Source: Candidatus Omnitrophota bacterium (lineage in GTDB: Bacteria; Omnitrophota; Gorgyraeia; Tantalellales; Tantalellaceae). Taken from it: DNA of 47,232 bases. The position numbers were made by a program, and so were the translations under genes. The stretch spans positions 1 through 47,232 of the forward strand of contig JAJRVD010000002.1 in the NCBI GenBank assembly GCA_024277375.1, given 5' to 3'. Shown piece by piece: positions 28,640 through 38,099 of this stretch (position 1 is its first letter; every line of letters starts with the position of its first letter). The notes beneath the pieces were generated by a model that saw nothing but the letters and a program-made list of their open reading frames with translations, had not been told where the DNA came from and did no database searches.

Positions 28640-29431
28640 ATGAACCCTCTATATCTCAATGTTAGTTTCGCGGCATGTTTATTAGCGGCTGTTTTTTACG
28701 CTGGTAGCTTGTTTTTTAAGAACAAGTCCTTTGCTTTTCTTGCCAGGCTCTCGGCCTTGGCGGGTGTTATAGGGCTACCTCTCTATATTGGTGTACGCTG
28801 GCATATTGCTCAAAGGCCGCCTTTGAGCAATATGTTCGAGTCTCTTGTCGTTTTTGCCTGGGCCATATTGATAGCTGTCATTATAACGGATCTCAAGTAC
28901 AAAATAAAAAGTGTTACTCTTTGCGGGGCTTTTATGGCGGTAATTGCGCTGGGATACGCGTCCTTACTAAATAAGGAGATCGTGCCGCTTCTTCCGGCGC
29001 TAAAAAGCAACTGGCTTACCATCCATGTGTTAACGTGTTTCGTCGGATACGCGGCATTTACCGTGTCTTTTGTAGCCAGCATAGTATATCTTGTTCAGGT
29101 AAAGTTTACAGCTCAGGCCAACGCGAATGTAGAGAAGCTGGACTCTCTGAGCTATAATATGATAGCCTTCGGATTTTTATTTTTGACCTTGGGGATCATC
29201 ACCGGCGCGGTGTGGGCTAATTCCGCATGGGGAACTTATTGGAGTTGGGATCCAAAAGAGACGTGGTCTCTTATTTCATGGTTTGTTTACGCGATTTATT
29301 TACATGTTCGACACACAAAAGGGTGGCGGGGCGCGAAGGCCGCGTGGCTTTCTGTTTTAGGATATTTATCGGTCCTTTTCACATATTTCGGTGTAAATTA
29401 TTTATTGTCCGGATTGCATAGCTACGGATAA
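28640..29431 (+). CDS. ccsA: cytochrome c biogenesis protein CcsA/ResC (System II)
   Basis: WGTYWSWDPKETWSLISWFVYAIYLHVRHTKGWRG (WWD motif). Confidence 0.95.
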   Translation: MNPLYLNVSFAACLLAAVFYAGSLFFKNKSFAFLARLSALAGVIGLPLYIGVRWHIAQRPPLSNMFESLVVFAWAILIAVIITDLKYKIKSVTLCGAFMAVIALGYASLLNKEIVPLLPALKSNWLTIHVLTCFVGYAAFTVSFVASIVYLVQVKFTAQANANVEKLDSLSYNMIAFGFLFLTLGIITGAVWANSAWGTYWSWDPKETWSLISWFVYAIYLHVRHTKGWRGAKAAWLSVLGYLSVLFTYFGVNYLLSGLHSYG

Positions 29432-29441
29432 GAGGGGAATT

Positions 29442-30239
29442 ATGAAAAAGTTTTTCGCGCTTTTATTTATTTTTTGTTTTGGTATGACAGGGCTATCACA
29501 CACTGATGAAGCGAATTTCAGAAAGAAGTGTCAGACTTGTCATAAGAGAGTATTGGGCGAATGGGACGCGGCAAAGGTTGTTCACTTCCCGTACGCTGAG
29601 GGTAGTTGTGAATCGTGCCATTCATCAAAACATAAAAAGTTCACGGGAGAAATAAATGAACTTTGTTTGATATGTCATGACTTGGACGACGCGGTGCTTA
29701 AAAAGTCACATTTTAACGCGAACGTAGAGGGAGTCGCGTGTACGAGTTGTCATTACACCCATGGCTCGGACAGAAAAGCTATGTTCAAAGAATCTGTTCA
29801 TGAACCGTTTTCTTCCGGTATGTGCGACGCGTGCCATGAGGTTACACCGGAGGGAAAATTAAAACAACTGGATGGAATGAACGATATTTGTCTGACCTGC
29901 CACGATGGCATTGTCGCGAAGGACGAAAAGGTTATCCATCCGGCGTTCGAGATGCTGGAATGTACAAATTGTCATAATCCGCATACATCACCCGATATTA
30001 AACTTTTAAAGAAGCCTGTAAGTGAAGTGTGCTTTGAGTGTCATGAACCGATGGTGGCAAAAAAACATCCATATGATGTGACTCCTTCGAAAAAAATTAT
30101 AAAAAATGAGGCGCTTTTTGCGCATGGAGGGCACGTTACATGTGTAAGTTGCCATAAGCCGCATGCTTCAAAGCTTCCAGTGCTTTTGAAAGAGTCAATA
30201 GATAATCGGGAATTATGCTATAAGTGTCATAAAAAGTAG
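29442..30239 (+). CDS. decaheme c-type cytochrome (doubled CXXCH type)
   Basis: Signal peptide; CQTCH, CESCH, CLICH, CTSCH, CDACH, CLTCH, CTNCH, CFECH, CVSCH, CYKCH. Confidence 0.9.
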   Translation: MKKFFALLFIFCFGMTGLSHTDEANFRKKCQTCHKRVLGEWDAAKVVHFPYAEGSCESCHSSKHKKFTGEINELCLICHDLDDAVLKKSHFNANVEGVACTSCHYTHGSDRKAMFKESVHEPFSSGMCDACHEVTPEGKLKQLDGMNDICLTCHDGIVAKDEKVIHPAFEMLECTNCHNPHTSPDIKLLKKPVSEVCFECHEPMVAKKHPYDVTPSKKIIKNEALFAHGGHVTCVSCHKPHASKLPVLLKESIDNRELCYKCHKK

Positions 30240-30266
30240 GGCGATTGTACTTACTACCATTTTTTA

Positions 30267-30295
30267 TTGCCTTGTAGTAAAAAATGTGATAAAAT
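30267..30295 (+). promoter_or_regulatory. sigma70-like promoter upstream of the NHL/cytochrome block
   Basis: TTGCCT - 17 nt - TAAAAT; AGGAGG at ~30309. Confidence 0.5.
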
Positions 30296-30325
30296 TTAAT
30301 AAATTTCAGGAGGAATGGTTCAACT

Positions 30326-31348
30326 ATGAAGAGATATAGATACAAATGTTTCAGTAAAGCGTACGAGTTAGTGAAATTATTCACAGTGACAAAGTTCACA
30401 GTGACTTTATTCACAATGCTGATGATTTTATTCGGGCACATCGGCACATATGAATCACTGGCCGAGGAAACAACCTCTTTGGACGGTTACAAATTTTTAT
30501 TTGAGATAACCTCCGACGATAGTGATGTCGGTGCTCTTAATCAGCCGGTTGATCTCGATGTTGCAGATGGCCAGATTTATGTAGCAGACACTATAAACAG
30601 CCGTATTGTTGTTTTTGATGATAAGGGCAATGTGGAAAATGTTTTTGGAAAAAGAGGTACGGGTGCGGGTGAATTGAAGGCACCAATGGCGATAGCCATT
30701 GACGAGGGGAACAACAAGGTCTATGTAGCGGACTCTTCAAATTATCGCATTCAAGTGTTTAAGACTAATGGCGATTTTATTATGTCGATAGATCCTAATA
30801 AAGAAATCAAGGGCTCAGCGAAAAAGGTTCGGCCAATCGGTGTCGCCGTTGCAACAAATGGTAATATTTATGTTTCTGATGTCGATAACAATTTTATCCG
30901 AGTGTATTCCCCTAAAGGGAAGTTTATCTTTAAGTTCGGTGGTTTCGGTGCGGAGAATGGAAAGCTTTGTGTACCTGTGGGGATATCAATAGATGAGAAT
31001 GATAGTGTGTATGTCGTTGATATGAGTAATTCTCGACTTCAGGTTTTCGATAAAGATGGAAATTTTGTTATGAATATTGGGTCACGGGGCGATATTAAAG
31101 GTTCTTTTGGAAGTCCTAAAGATGTCTGTATTGATGCGGCCGGAAGAATATATATTTCTGACGCAATGAATTTGGTTGTACAAATTTTTGATAATGATGG
31201 CAATTTTGTAGGTGTTATCGGCGCGGAGAAAGATGTTGATAAGCAGTTTGCATCTCCGTTTGGATTAGCGGTTAAGGGCGAACGCCTTTATGTGATCGAT
31301 AGATGGAGAAATAGTGTAAGAGTTTTGGGAACCAAATTTCAAAATTAA
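30326..31348 (+). CDS. secreted NHL-repeat beta-propeller protein
   Basis: Repeated blades e.g. LNQPVDLDVADGQIYVADTINSRIVVFDDKGN, KAPMAIAIDEGNNKVYVADSSNYRIQVF; start could instead be 30416. Confidence 0.88.
   Translation: MKRYRYKCFSKAYELVKLFTVTKFTVTLFTMLMILFGHIGTYESLAEETTSLDGYKFLFEITSDDSDVGALNQPVDLDVADGQIYVADTINSRIVVFDDKGNVENVFGKRGTGAGELKAPMAIAIDEGNNKVYVADSSNYRIQVFKTNGDFIMSIDPNKEIKGSAKKVRPIGVAVATNGNIYVSDVDNNFIRVYSPKGKFIFKFGGFGAENGKLCVPVGISIDENDSVYVVDMSNSRLQVFDKDGNFVMNIGSRGDIKGSFGSPKDVCIDAAGRIYISDAMNLVVQIFDNDGNFVGVIGAEKDVDKQFASPFGLAVKGERLYVIDRWRNSVRVLGTKFQN
30371..30414. promoter_or_regulatory. three tandem GTGA-N6-TCAC palindromes, 15-bp period
   Basis: GTGAaattatTCAC a GTGAcaaagtTCAC a GTGActttatTCAC. 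Confidence 0.5.
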
Positions 31349-31366
31349 CCTAAGGGGGTAAATCGA

Positions 31367-32437
31367 ATGAAAAAGGTTCTAGTTTTATTAATGGCGATTG
31401 GTGTAGTTGTGGCCTGTTGTGGTAGCGCGGAAGCTGGTATTGCGAATACAAAACATGATATGTATACCTCGGGGAAAGGCACCGATCCAAACGTTTGCGG
31501 TTATTGTCATATGCCTCACAATGCCGCGGGGGACAAAATATGGTCTACTTGGGCTAATGAAGCTCAACTTACGTCAGGGCCATCAAGTACGGTAGGTAAT
31601 ATGTGTTATACCTGTCATGACGGAACTATAACCAACAAAGGACAGAACTCTGTTTTTAATGATGCTTTACAGCAGCATAAGACAGATGCCGGTAGTGATT
31701 GCAATATATGTCATACCGTGCATGATAACACAAACGGTAAGTTCTTAGGTGTAGTCAAAACTAACGGGACGTACTGTGAAACCTGCCATGGCGCAAATCA
31801 GCATGTAAATGCTACATATCTTGGCGACCATACAGCCGGTTCCGAGCATCCGAATCGAAGTGCCGGTGGCGAGGATTGTACCGGGTGCCATAAGATGCAT
31901 GGCGCTGCCGCATATGTTGATCCAAACTCAAGCATTACGCATCCGATTCTTTACATGGACAATACGGATTCCGCTATGTGTGTAGATTGTCACGGGAACG
32001 CTAAGGTTCAGGCGACAACCGGAGGGAATAAACATCCGGTTAATTTAGCAACTGCCGGTACCTGGGGAAAAATGGATTGTGAAAAGTGTCATGATGTTCA
32101 TCAGCCAAACAATTCGGGACGTACAGCCATTTTGGCGGAAGACAATACCGATTCGGCATACTGTATGACTTGTCATCAGCCCGTGGCAACTACTAATGGG
32201 CCAAAGATCGGTGACCATACACATCCGGCGGGAGTTGCTTTCACGTCAGTAGGCACTACTCCGTCAGGTAGCGACATTGATGATGACAATGCAAATGGTG
32301 TGGATTATGCCGGGAACTCCGCAAATTTGGTTTGCGAAAGTTGTCATTCAGTACATAGAAAAGGTGTTGCTTCTCCGCTATTACGTGTTACGGACGCAGG
32401 TGGTGCTTTGTGTGCTAACTGTCACGCTAATAAATAG
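31367..32437 (+). CDS. secreted decaheme cytochrome c, paralog 1
   Basis: Signal peptide; CGYCH, CYTCH, CNICH, CETCH, CTGCH, CVDCH, CEKCH, CMTCH, CESCH, CANCH. Confidence 0.9.
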   Translation: MKKVLVLLMAIGVVVACCGSAEAGIANTKHDMYTSGKGTDPNVCGYCHMPHNAAGDKIWSTWANEAQLTSGPSSTVGNMCYTCHDGTITNKGQNSVFNDALQQHKTDAGSDCNICHTVHDNTNGKFLGVVKTNGTYCETCHGANQHVNATYLGDHTAGSEHPNRSAGGEDCTGCHKMHGAAAYVDPNSSITHPILYMDNTDSAMCVDCHGNAKVQATTGGNKHPVNLATAGTWGKMDCEKCHDVHQPNNSGRTAILAEDNTDSAYCMTCHQPVATTNGPKIGDHTHPAGVAFTSVGTTPSGSDIDDDNANGVDYAGNSANLVCESCHSVHRKGVASPLLRVTDAGGALCANCHANK

Positions 32438-32499
32438 ATCTGAGTGTTAGTGCTTTATTTATAGCGTTATATCGGTTGTTAATTTACCCCCTGTTCATG

Positions 32500-32530
32500 G
32501 GCCTCACGGGCATAAAATGCCCGTGAGGCC
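32500..32530. terminator. strong hairpin between decaheme paralogs (terminator-like, no long poly-T)
   Basis: ggcctcacgggcat aaa atgcccgtgaggcc. Confidence 0.55.
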
Positions 32531-32545
32531 TTTGCAAAATTTATT

Positions 32546-32568
32546 GTAGGGGCACAGCGTGCCCCTAC
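32546..32568. repeat. GTAGGGGCAC-AGC-GTGCCCCTAC hairpin repeat
   Basis: gtaggggcacagcgtgcccctac; relatives at ~38051 and ~46569. Confidence 0.75.
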
Positions 32569-32582
32569 TTTGTGCCATAGAT

Positions 32583-33749
32583 ATGAAAAAAATACTGTCC
32601 ACACTATTTATAGTATTCGTTTTGGCCGCTGAGCCTGTTTTCGCGGGCGTAGCCGGGTCTAAGCATGACATGTTTGCCCAAGGGAAGGGCACCGATACGA
32701 ACATGTGTAGCTACTGTCATGTGCCGCATAACGCCGCGGGGGAAAAGATATGGTCCTTTTGGCCTAATGAAGCGAGGCTTACCCCCGGATACACAAATCC
32801 GAACCAACCGTGGTATCTGACGACCGGCGCTATTTCAGATATGCCGATAGAAAATATGTGCTTCAGCTGCCATGACGGGACTGCGGCCGGAGGAGAAAGT
32901 GAAATGGGGCTCACCGAAACACAAACTGTTTTTTACAATCGCAATCGTCACAAAACATGGGGTAGCGGGGATTGCGACATATGTCATACGGTTCACGATA
33001 ATACAAACGGTAATTTTTTGATAGTGCCTGCTACACAAAGCGCCGAAAGTGAAATGCCGACGTATTGTGAGACTTGTCATGGAGCGAATCCTTATCCCGG
33101 AGCCGGATCCTACGGAAATATGCTGGCAGGATCACAGCATCCATATAAGGATGCCGGATGGCTACTGAACGGATCCTGTAATTCCTGTCATACAATGCAC
33201 GGCGGCTCGGATTATACAACCACTGGAATAGCCCATCCAATATTAAAGACATCTAACGCGGATTCGGTGTATTGTGAAATGTGCCATAATCACGAACAAA
33301 AGACAACGGGAGGGAATAGACACCCGGCAAACTTATCTGCGGCAGGGGGCTGGGGAAAAGTAACCTGTGAATCCTGTCATGACCCCCATCAACCTGATAC
33401 TAACGATTCAGGGAAGCCGTTCATTTTGCTTGACGAGAATATAGATTCCGGGTTTTGTACAAACTGTCATGATGCTACATCAGAAACAAATGGCCCGATG
33501 ATCGGTGGAGGGCACCCGGTTAATAGGCCGTTTACAGTAAATCCCACTGATCCGCTCAAGGCACCCGCGGGAAATACAATCGATGATAATACCGATGGTA
33601 TCATTGATTATCCGTTAAATACCGCAAGCATGGTATGTGAAAGTTGTCATTCTGTCCATAGAAAGGGGATTGATGTCCCGGCATTGCGCGATACGAAGGG
33701 GAACAGCGCATCCTGTATAAATTGTCACGGCAACACAACCGGACCATAG
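32583..33749 (+). CDS. secreted decaheme cytochrome c, paralog 2
   Basis: GVAGSKHDMFAQGKGTDTNMCSYCHVPHNAAGEKIWSFWPNEARLT parallels paralog 1; 10 CXXCH; start refined. Confidence 0.9.
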   Translation: MKKILSTLFIVFVLAAEPVFAGVAGSKHDMFAQGKGTDTNMCSYCHVPHNAAGEKIWSFWPNEARLTPGYTNPNQPWYLTTGAISDMPIENMCFSCHDGTAAGGESEMGLTETQTVFYNRNRHKTWGSGDCDICHTVHDNTNGNFLIVPATQSAESEMPTYCETCHGANPYPGAGSYGNMLAGSQHPYKDAGWLLNGSCNSCHTMHGGSDYTTTGIAHPILKTSNADSVYCEMCHNHEQKTTGGNRHPANLSAAGGWGKVTCESCHDPHQPDTNDSGKPFILLDENIDSGFCTNCHDATSETNGPMIGGGHPVNRPFTVNPTDPLKAPAGNTIDDNTDGIIDYPLNTASMVCESCHSVHRKGIDVPALRDTKGNSASCINCHGNTTGP

Positions 33750-33757
33750 GATCTGAA

Positions 33758-35197
33758 ATGCGGCACAAATTAACGATATTGTTCTTAGCGGTTATACTAT
33801 TCTTTGCTTCCGGCCAGGCCTTCTCTGAGCCTCATGGCAATGGTGAGCCCTGCGCCACGTGTCATGATCTTCATCACAATGATGAATATAAACAACTGAA
33901 AATGGAAGCTATTCTGAGCGGGAAGGTATCCTGTTTTGCCTGTCACTCGGTCAAGTCGGACGCAGGCGCGCCTGATACGGAGCAAGAATTCATGATGTCT
34001 CAGTCCCATCTCCCCCTCGCTGATAGCAAAGAATGTCTTGTATGCCATGACCTGGGAGAAAAACATATGGATGGTCGTCTTGACAGTTGGCCGTCGCTTG
34101 AACTTAAGGATCCGGATCCAAAAGATTCTCATATATACTCCGGGGCTAAGATAAATAATTTCTGCTTAAGCTGTCATGATAATTCTCCGGTCACACTGGG
34201 CGATCCTCCGCAAACTCCCATAGATCTATCAAGCGCTTACGAATTCACCGGGCATGGTAAGATCGATATTGATCAGCCCTGTACGGCTTGTCATGAGCAC
34301 CATGCTTCTATGACAAAGCCCCATATGATCCGTGACATTATTAATAATTCGACGGTCATTGGCAATGATAACAGTGTTTGTTTCGCTTGCCACTCATATT
34401 CCAGCGAAAGTTATCCGGGAAAGATAATGTATCAATCTTCCGAACATGGGATGCGGGAAAAGTTGTGTATAGATTGTCACAATCCGCATGGGGACAATAA
34501 GGATCTCTGCTATCTGTGCCATAATGCTAAATATTCAGCACACTACAGCTCAAAACGAGATAAGCTTTGTGTCGACTGCCATAACCCTCACAAAAAAGAC
34601 GACTTAAAAATGACCATAGAGGACGAGGAAAAGCTATGCTTCCTTTGTCATGTCGAGTTGGAAAAAGAATTCGGCAATGTGAGAGACGGGGTATCAGGCG
34701 TCTACACTCATCACAAAGTTGATGATGAAGAATATGGCGGCGGCAAAGTGGAATGCTTTGATTGTCACAATCCACATTCTGTAACAAACATGAACATCGT
34801 TAGCGAGCCCGGCTCTTCCGGATGGAGCATGCCGCCACGCGCGTTCCCTAAGGATTCATATTCGTTTAAGACTGACATGTATGACGAGTTTTGTTTGAGC
34901 TGTCACGACGGTTCATCTTTTTCGGCGGCGGATATCAAAACCGAGTTGAGTTTTAATTCAACGCTTGAGAGCGAATTCACCGAAGACGGCGCGACCAATC
35001 TCCATAAGGCACACAAAGACAAAGGGTACGGTTGTCAAAACTGTCATGACGCGCATTCATCGAGAGGAACAAGTGGGATCAAACGCGGCGCTCTTTTGCA
35101 TGAAAAAATACGAATTAACAGTTGGAGCGAAAGCGGGAAATATAATGAAGGTAAAAATTCTTGCTCAAGCTCGTCTTTGGGGGCAGGATGCCATTAA
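33758..35197 (+). CDS. 13-heme c-type cytochrome with extra C-terminal CX8CH
   Basis: Signal peptide; 13 CXXCH counted (CATCH ... CQNCH); ends NSCSSSSLGAGCH; start refined. Confidence 0.88.
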   Translation: MRHKLTILFLAVILFFASGQAFSEPHGNGEPCATCHDLHHNDEYKQLKMEAILSGKVSCFACHSVKSDAGAPDTEQEFMMSQSHLPLADSKECLVCHDLGEKHMDGRLDSWPSLELKDPDPKDSHIYSGAKINNFCLSCHDNSPVTLGDPPQTPIDLSSAYEFTGHGKIDIDQPCTACHEHHASMTKPHMIRDIINNSTVIGNDNSVCFACHSYSSESYPGKIMYQSSEHGMREKLCIDCHNPHGDNKDLCYLCHNAKYSAHYSSKRDKLCVDCHNPHKKDDLKMTIEDEEKLCFLCHVELEKEFGNVRDGVSGVYTHHKVDDEEYGGGKVECFDCHNPHSVTNMNIVSEPGSSGWSMPPRAFPKDSYSFKTDMYDEFCLSCHDGSSFSAADIKTELSFNSTLESEFTEDGATNLHKAHKDKGYGCQNCHDAHSSRGTSGIKRGALLHEKIRINSWSESGKYNEGKNSCSSSSLGAGCH

Positions 35198-35232
35198 TTG
35201 AAGGTGCTGGGTGATCGATTATCAATTTTCAT

Positions 35233-36999
35233 ATGTGTGTGTTCAGGAATATTATTGTCGTCATATTTCTATGTGCGGTTGTCTGCATGTCGGCGGCTTC
35301 GTCTGCCTCTTCCGAAAGGCTTAACATGAAGGCTGAGACTGAATATGGTCTAAGCGATTTTTATCGCTCCCCGGAGCCGCCGGAAGGTTCCACCGGAACC
35401 CACCTTTCACAAGACTATAGATTGTACTTAGAGGGCGGGATATTCAAGCAGGGCATGCTCGACGCGATGGTCGGAGCGGAACTACAGGACAAGTACGGAA
35501 CCAGGGATTTCAATACTGAAAATAAAGTACGTTTTGATTATGGCAAGTGGCTTAGAATTGAAACTTTATCGAAGCAGGAGATCGATGAAGATATGTTTTT
35601 TGCCGGTTCGATCCAGCCGCAATCACCGATACGTACCGTTACAAATAAATATTCGGGGAAGCTTAAAATAGACAAAGTTACAACGGTGGATTATGTTCTC
35701 GAGGATAGAGAGAGAAGGGATCTTCTCCTTGGAACCGTTACGGGAGAAGAAACAGAAACAAAGACACTTAAATTCAAAAGAAGGGCGCGTGGCTTGACCA
35801 TAAGCGGAAAATACAGGCAACGGGATTTTAAGGACCTATTAGGGACGCGCAGTGATATAGCCTCGAAGGATATTGGAATGGAAATCTTTTATCGACCAAA
35901 AAACTACATCAGTATTCTGGCAGGGTTTGACGACGAAACCGACGAGGACGTTGACAAGGGCACGGAACTACATTCCAGAAACTCCAGGATGGAGCTTGCT
36001 CTTAAGCCCGTTCAGGGGCTGAAGATCCGCGACCGCGTAACCTTGCGACAAGATGATGACTCCAAAACCGGAGAAAATATTATTAACGTATCTAATGAGA
36101 TCATAATAAATTTTGACCCGAGAAAAGAGACTACTTTTGAACTTGCGTACAAGAGGTCAGAAGAAGACAAAGAAAGGAATGTGGACATTATCTCAACAAC
36201 GGATGAGACAAGATTCAAAATGCGTCTCATACCCATAAATGGAGTTACAGTGCAGTCGGGAGTCGAGATTACCGATAAAGTAAGTTCATCGTCCGCTGAA
36301 AATCTCCTAAATACAAAAGTGTATACTGATCTGACGCTCGAACCGGTTAAAACAACAAAGATCGGGGCCAACATTTCAAATACGTCACAAAAGAACACTT
36401 TCACCTCTCAAGTTATATCCAATACAACGGCTATGTCAGCTACGCTGCAATACAGGCCCAGGGGGCGTTTTTATTGGTTTCTTCAGGGAAATACCTCGAT
36501 AACGGATAATCCATCAACAGATTCATTTACGCGGACAGATACGGTAAGTTCCAGCCTGAACATGGATCCTTTCTCGTTTCTGGATATATCTTTCAGGACA
36601 AGCGGCCAACGAACGACGGGGTCGTCTGGATCGGGAGATTCCAATAGGCTTTTGAACTCAATTGAGTTAAGCATGAAGCTTTTGAATAATATGAATTTTT
36701 CCGCTGAATATGAAATGATCAATTCTACCGGAGCAAGCTCGACAAACGAGAGTCTTGTAGACTTGTCGTTGTTCTATCATTTGACAAAAATGGATTTTTC
36801 GTTAAGATACCAGATACGTGATATATCGGGATCGGCCACAACGGGAAAAACTTTGATCTTGAGCGATTTAAAGTATAGAATAAGCAAAAACATTGTTTTT
36901 AGTGTCAGGTTTTCTATGACTGATTATTCGGATCAGGTGGATTCTTTTAACAGCTACGATACGACATTGATAGAAAGCTTACTTTCTATGAAATTTTAA
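35233..36999 (+). CDS. predicted outer-membrane beta-barrel (porin-cytochrome conduit candidate)
   Basis: Signal peptide, alternating amphipathic strands, C-terminal SLLSMKF; flanked by multiheme cytochromes. Confidence 0.75.
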   Translation: MCVFRNIIVVIFLCAVVCMSAASSASSERLNMKAETEYGLSDFYRSPEPPEGSTGTHLSQDYRLYLEGGIFKQGMLDAMVGAELQDKYGTRDFNTENKVRFDYGKWLRIETLSKQEIDEDMFFAGSIQPQSPIRTVTNKYSGKLKIDKVTTVDYVLEDRERRDLLLGTVTGEETETKTLKFKRRARGLTISGKYRQRDFKDLLGTRSDIASKDIGMEIFYRPKNYISILAGFDDETDEDVDKGTELHSRNSRMELALKPVQGLKIRDRVTLRQDDDSKTGENIINVSNEIIINFDPRKETTFELAYKRSEEDKERNVDIISTTDETRFKMRLIPINGVTVQSGVEITDKVSSSSAENLLNTKVYTDLTLEPVKTTKIGANISNTSQKNTFTSQVISNTTAMSATLQYRPRGRFYWFLQGNTSITDNPSTDSFTRTDTVSSSLNMDPFSFLDISFRTSGQRTTGSSGSGDSNRLLNSIELSMKLLNNMNFSAEYEMINSTGASSTNESLVDLSLFYHLTKMDFSLRYQIRDISGSATTGKTLILSDLKYRISKNIVFSVRFSMTDYSDQVDSFNSYDTTLIESLLSMKF

Positions 37000-37179
37000 T
37001 GTATACTTTGTAAAATGACAAAAACTCGAAATATCGTAGGAGTGGCCTCTGGCCGCGAACACTTTTCAGGCCTTTCCCCGAGATCCTCCACTCGACTTCG
37101 CTCGGGACGGGCTGGTCTCGGGATGACCTCTAGGCTGATGCCCTTCGGTCTCGTTTTGCTCAGGATGACAGGGCTTGCC

Positions 37180-38037
37180 ATGTCTGTTCTATTAATTTTA
37201 TCGTGTTTTTATGTTAACGCCTTTGCTTCTGATGAATGTTGGGATTGTCATCCGGTTGAAACAGATAGCGCTGATCTTACGGTACACTTCGATCGAGACG
37301 CCCAATGCGACATGTGCCATGGCGATCCGGAAGAACATCTGACCCAGAGAGACAAAAGTGACAATATAATTAACCCCGCCAGCCTGGGGAGAGCAAGATC
37401 AAATGCCGTTTGTTTGAGGTGTCATGAGGAAAAAGATAAAGACATAAGAGAGCGTTTTTCAGCGGTGACAAATGGTCACGATGATTTGAACTGTTTCGAC
37501 TGTCATGAAGCACATATGAAGGTCCCGGCGACACTTGATGACCTGGACAACTTTAAAAAGAATATGTCGGTAGATTGCGCAGGGTGCCATGAAGACATCT
37601 ACAATGTTTTTTATTCTTCCTCACACGGAGAATCTAACCTGACCTGTTCCGATTGCCATAAATTGCATGACATTCATACAATAAGCCAGGAGGTCGAACA
37701 GCAGATAGAACGCTGTCTTTTTTGTCATCCGACACAGGATTTGGAATTTAAATATCCGAATGTGCATCCGTTGCGCGAAAGACAGATAAAGTGTACAAGT
37801 TGTCATAATCCTCATAGTAGCGAGCACGATTTGATGCTTAATGAGGATGGGGATGATCTTTGTGAATTGTGTCATGCGGATATTGTTATAGCAGGGGGAC
37901 AACATCCTGAGTCGAGGAATACAAATCACTCGCGAAGTACGGTTAAATGCGGGGATTGTCACAAACCACATGGGGCAAATTTTGAGATGTTATTGATACA
38001 TAGTCCGGATACGATATGTACCACATGTCATAATTAG
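37180..38037 (+). CDS. 11-heme c-type cytochrome
   Basis: MSVLLILSCFYVNAFASDECWDCH...; CWDCH, CDMCH, CLRCH, CFDCH, CAGCH, CSDCH, CLFCH, CTSCH, CELCH, CGDCH, CTTCH; ORF 37015 N-term is repeat-derived. Confidence 0.88.
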   Translation: MSVLLILSCFYVNAFASDECWDCHPVETDSADLTVHFDRDAQCDMCHGDPEEHLTQRDKSDNIINPASLGRARSNAVCLRCHEEKDKDIRERFSAVTNGHDDLNCFDCHEAHMKVPATLDDLDNFKKNMSVDCAGCHEDIYNVFYSSSHGESNLTCSDCHKLHDIHTISQEVEQQIERCLFCHPTQDLEFKYPNVHPLRERQIKCTSCHNPHSSEHDLMLNEDGDDLCELCHADIVIAGGQHPESRNTNHSRSTVKCGDCHKPHGANFEMLLIHSPDTICTTCHN

Positions 38038-38050
38038 GTATGGATAAAAT

Positions 38051-38079
38051 GGTAGGGGCGCGGCGTGCCGTGCCCCTAC
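38051..38079. repeat. GTAGGGGC...GCCCCTAC hairpin repeat
   Basis: gtaggggcgcggcgtgccgtgcccctac. Confidence 0.7.
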
Positions 38080-38099
38080 ACAATTAAAAGGAGTTAGAG

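Noticed and set aside
31367-33749. OmcS/OmcE/OmcZ nanowire orthologs
   Set aside because: Heme number and sequence do not match what I recall of those proteins; filament formation is only a hypothesis.
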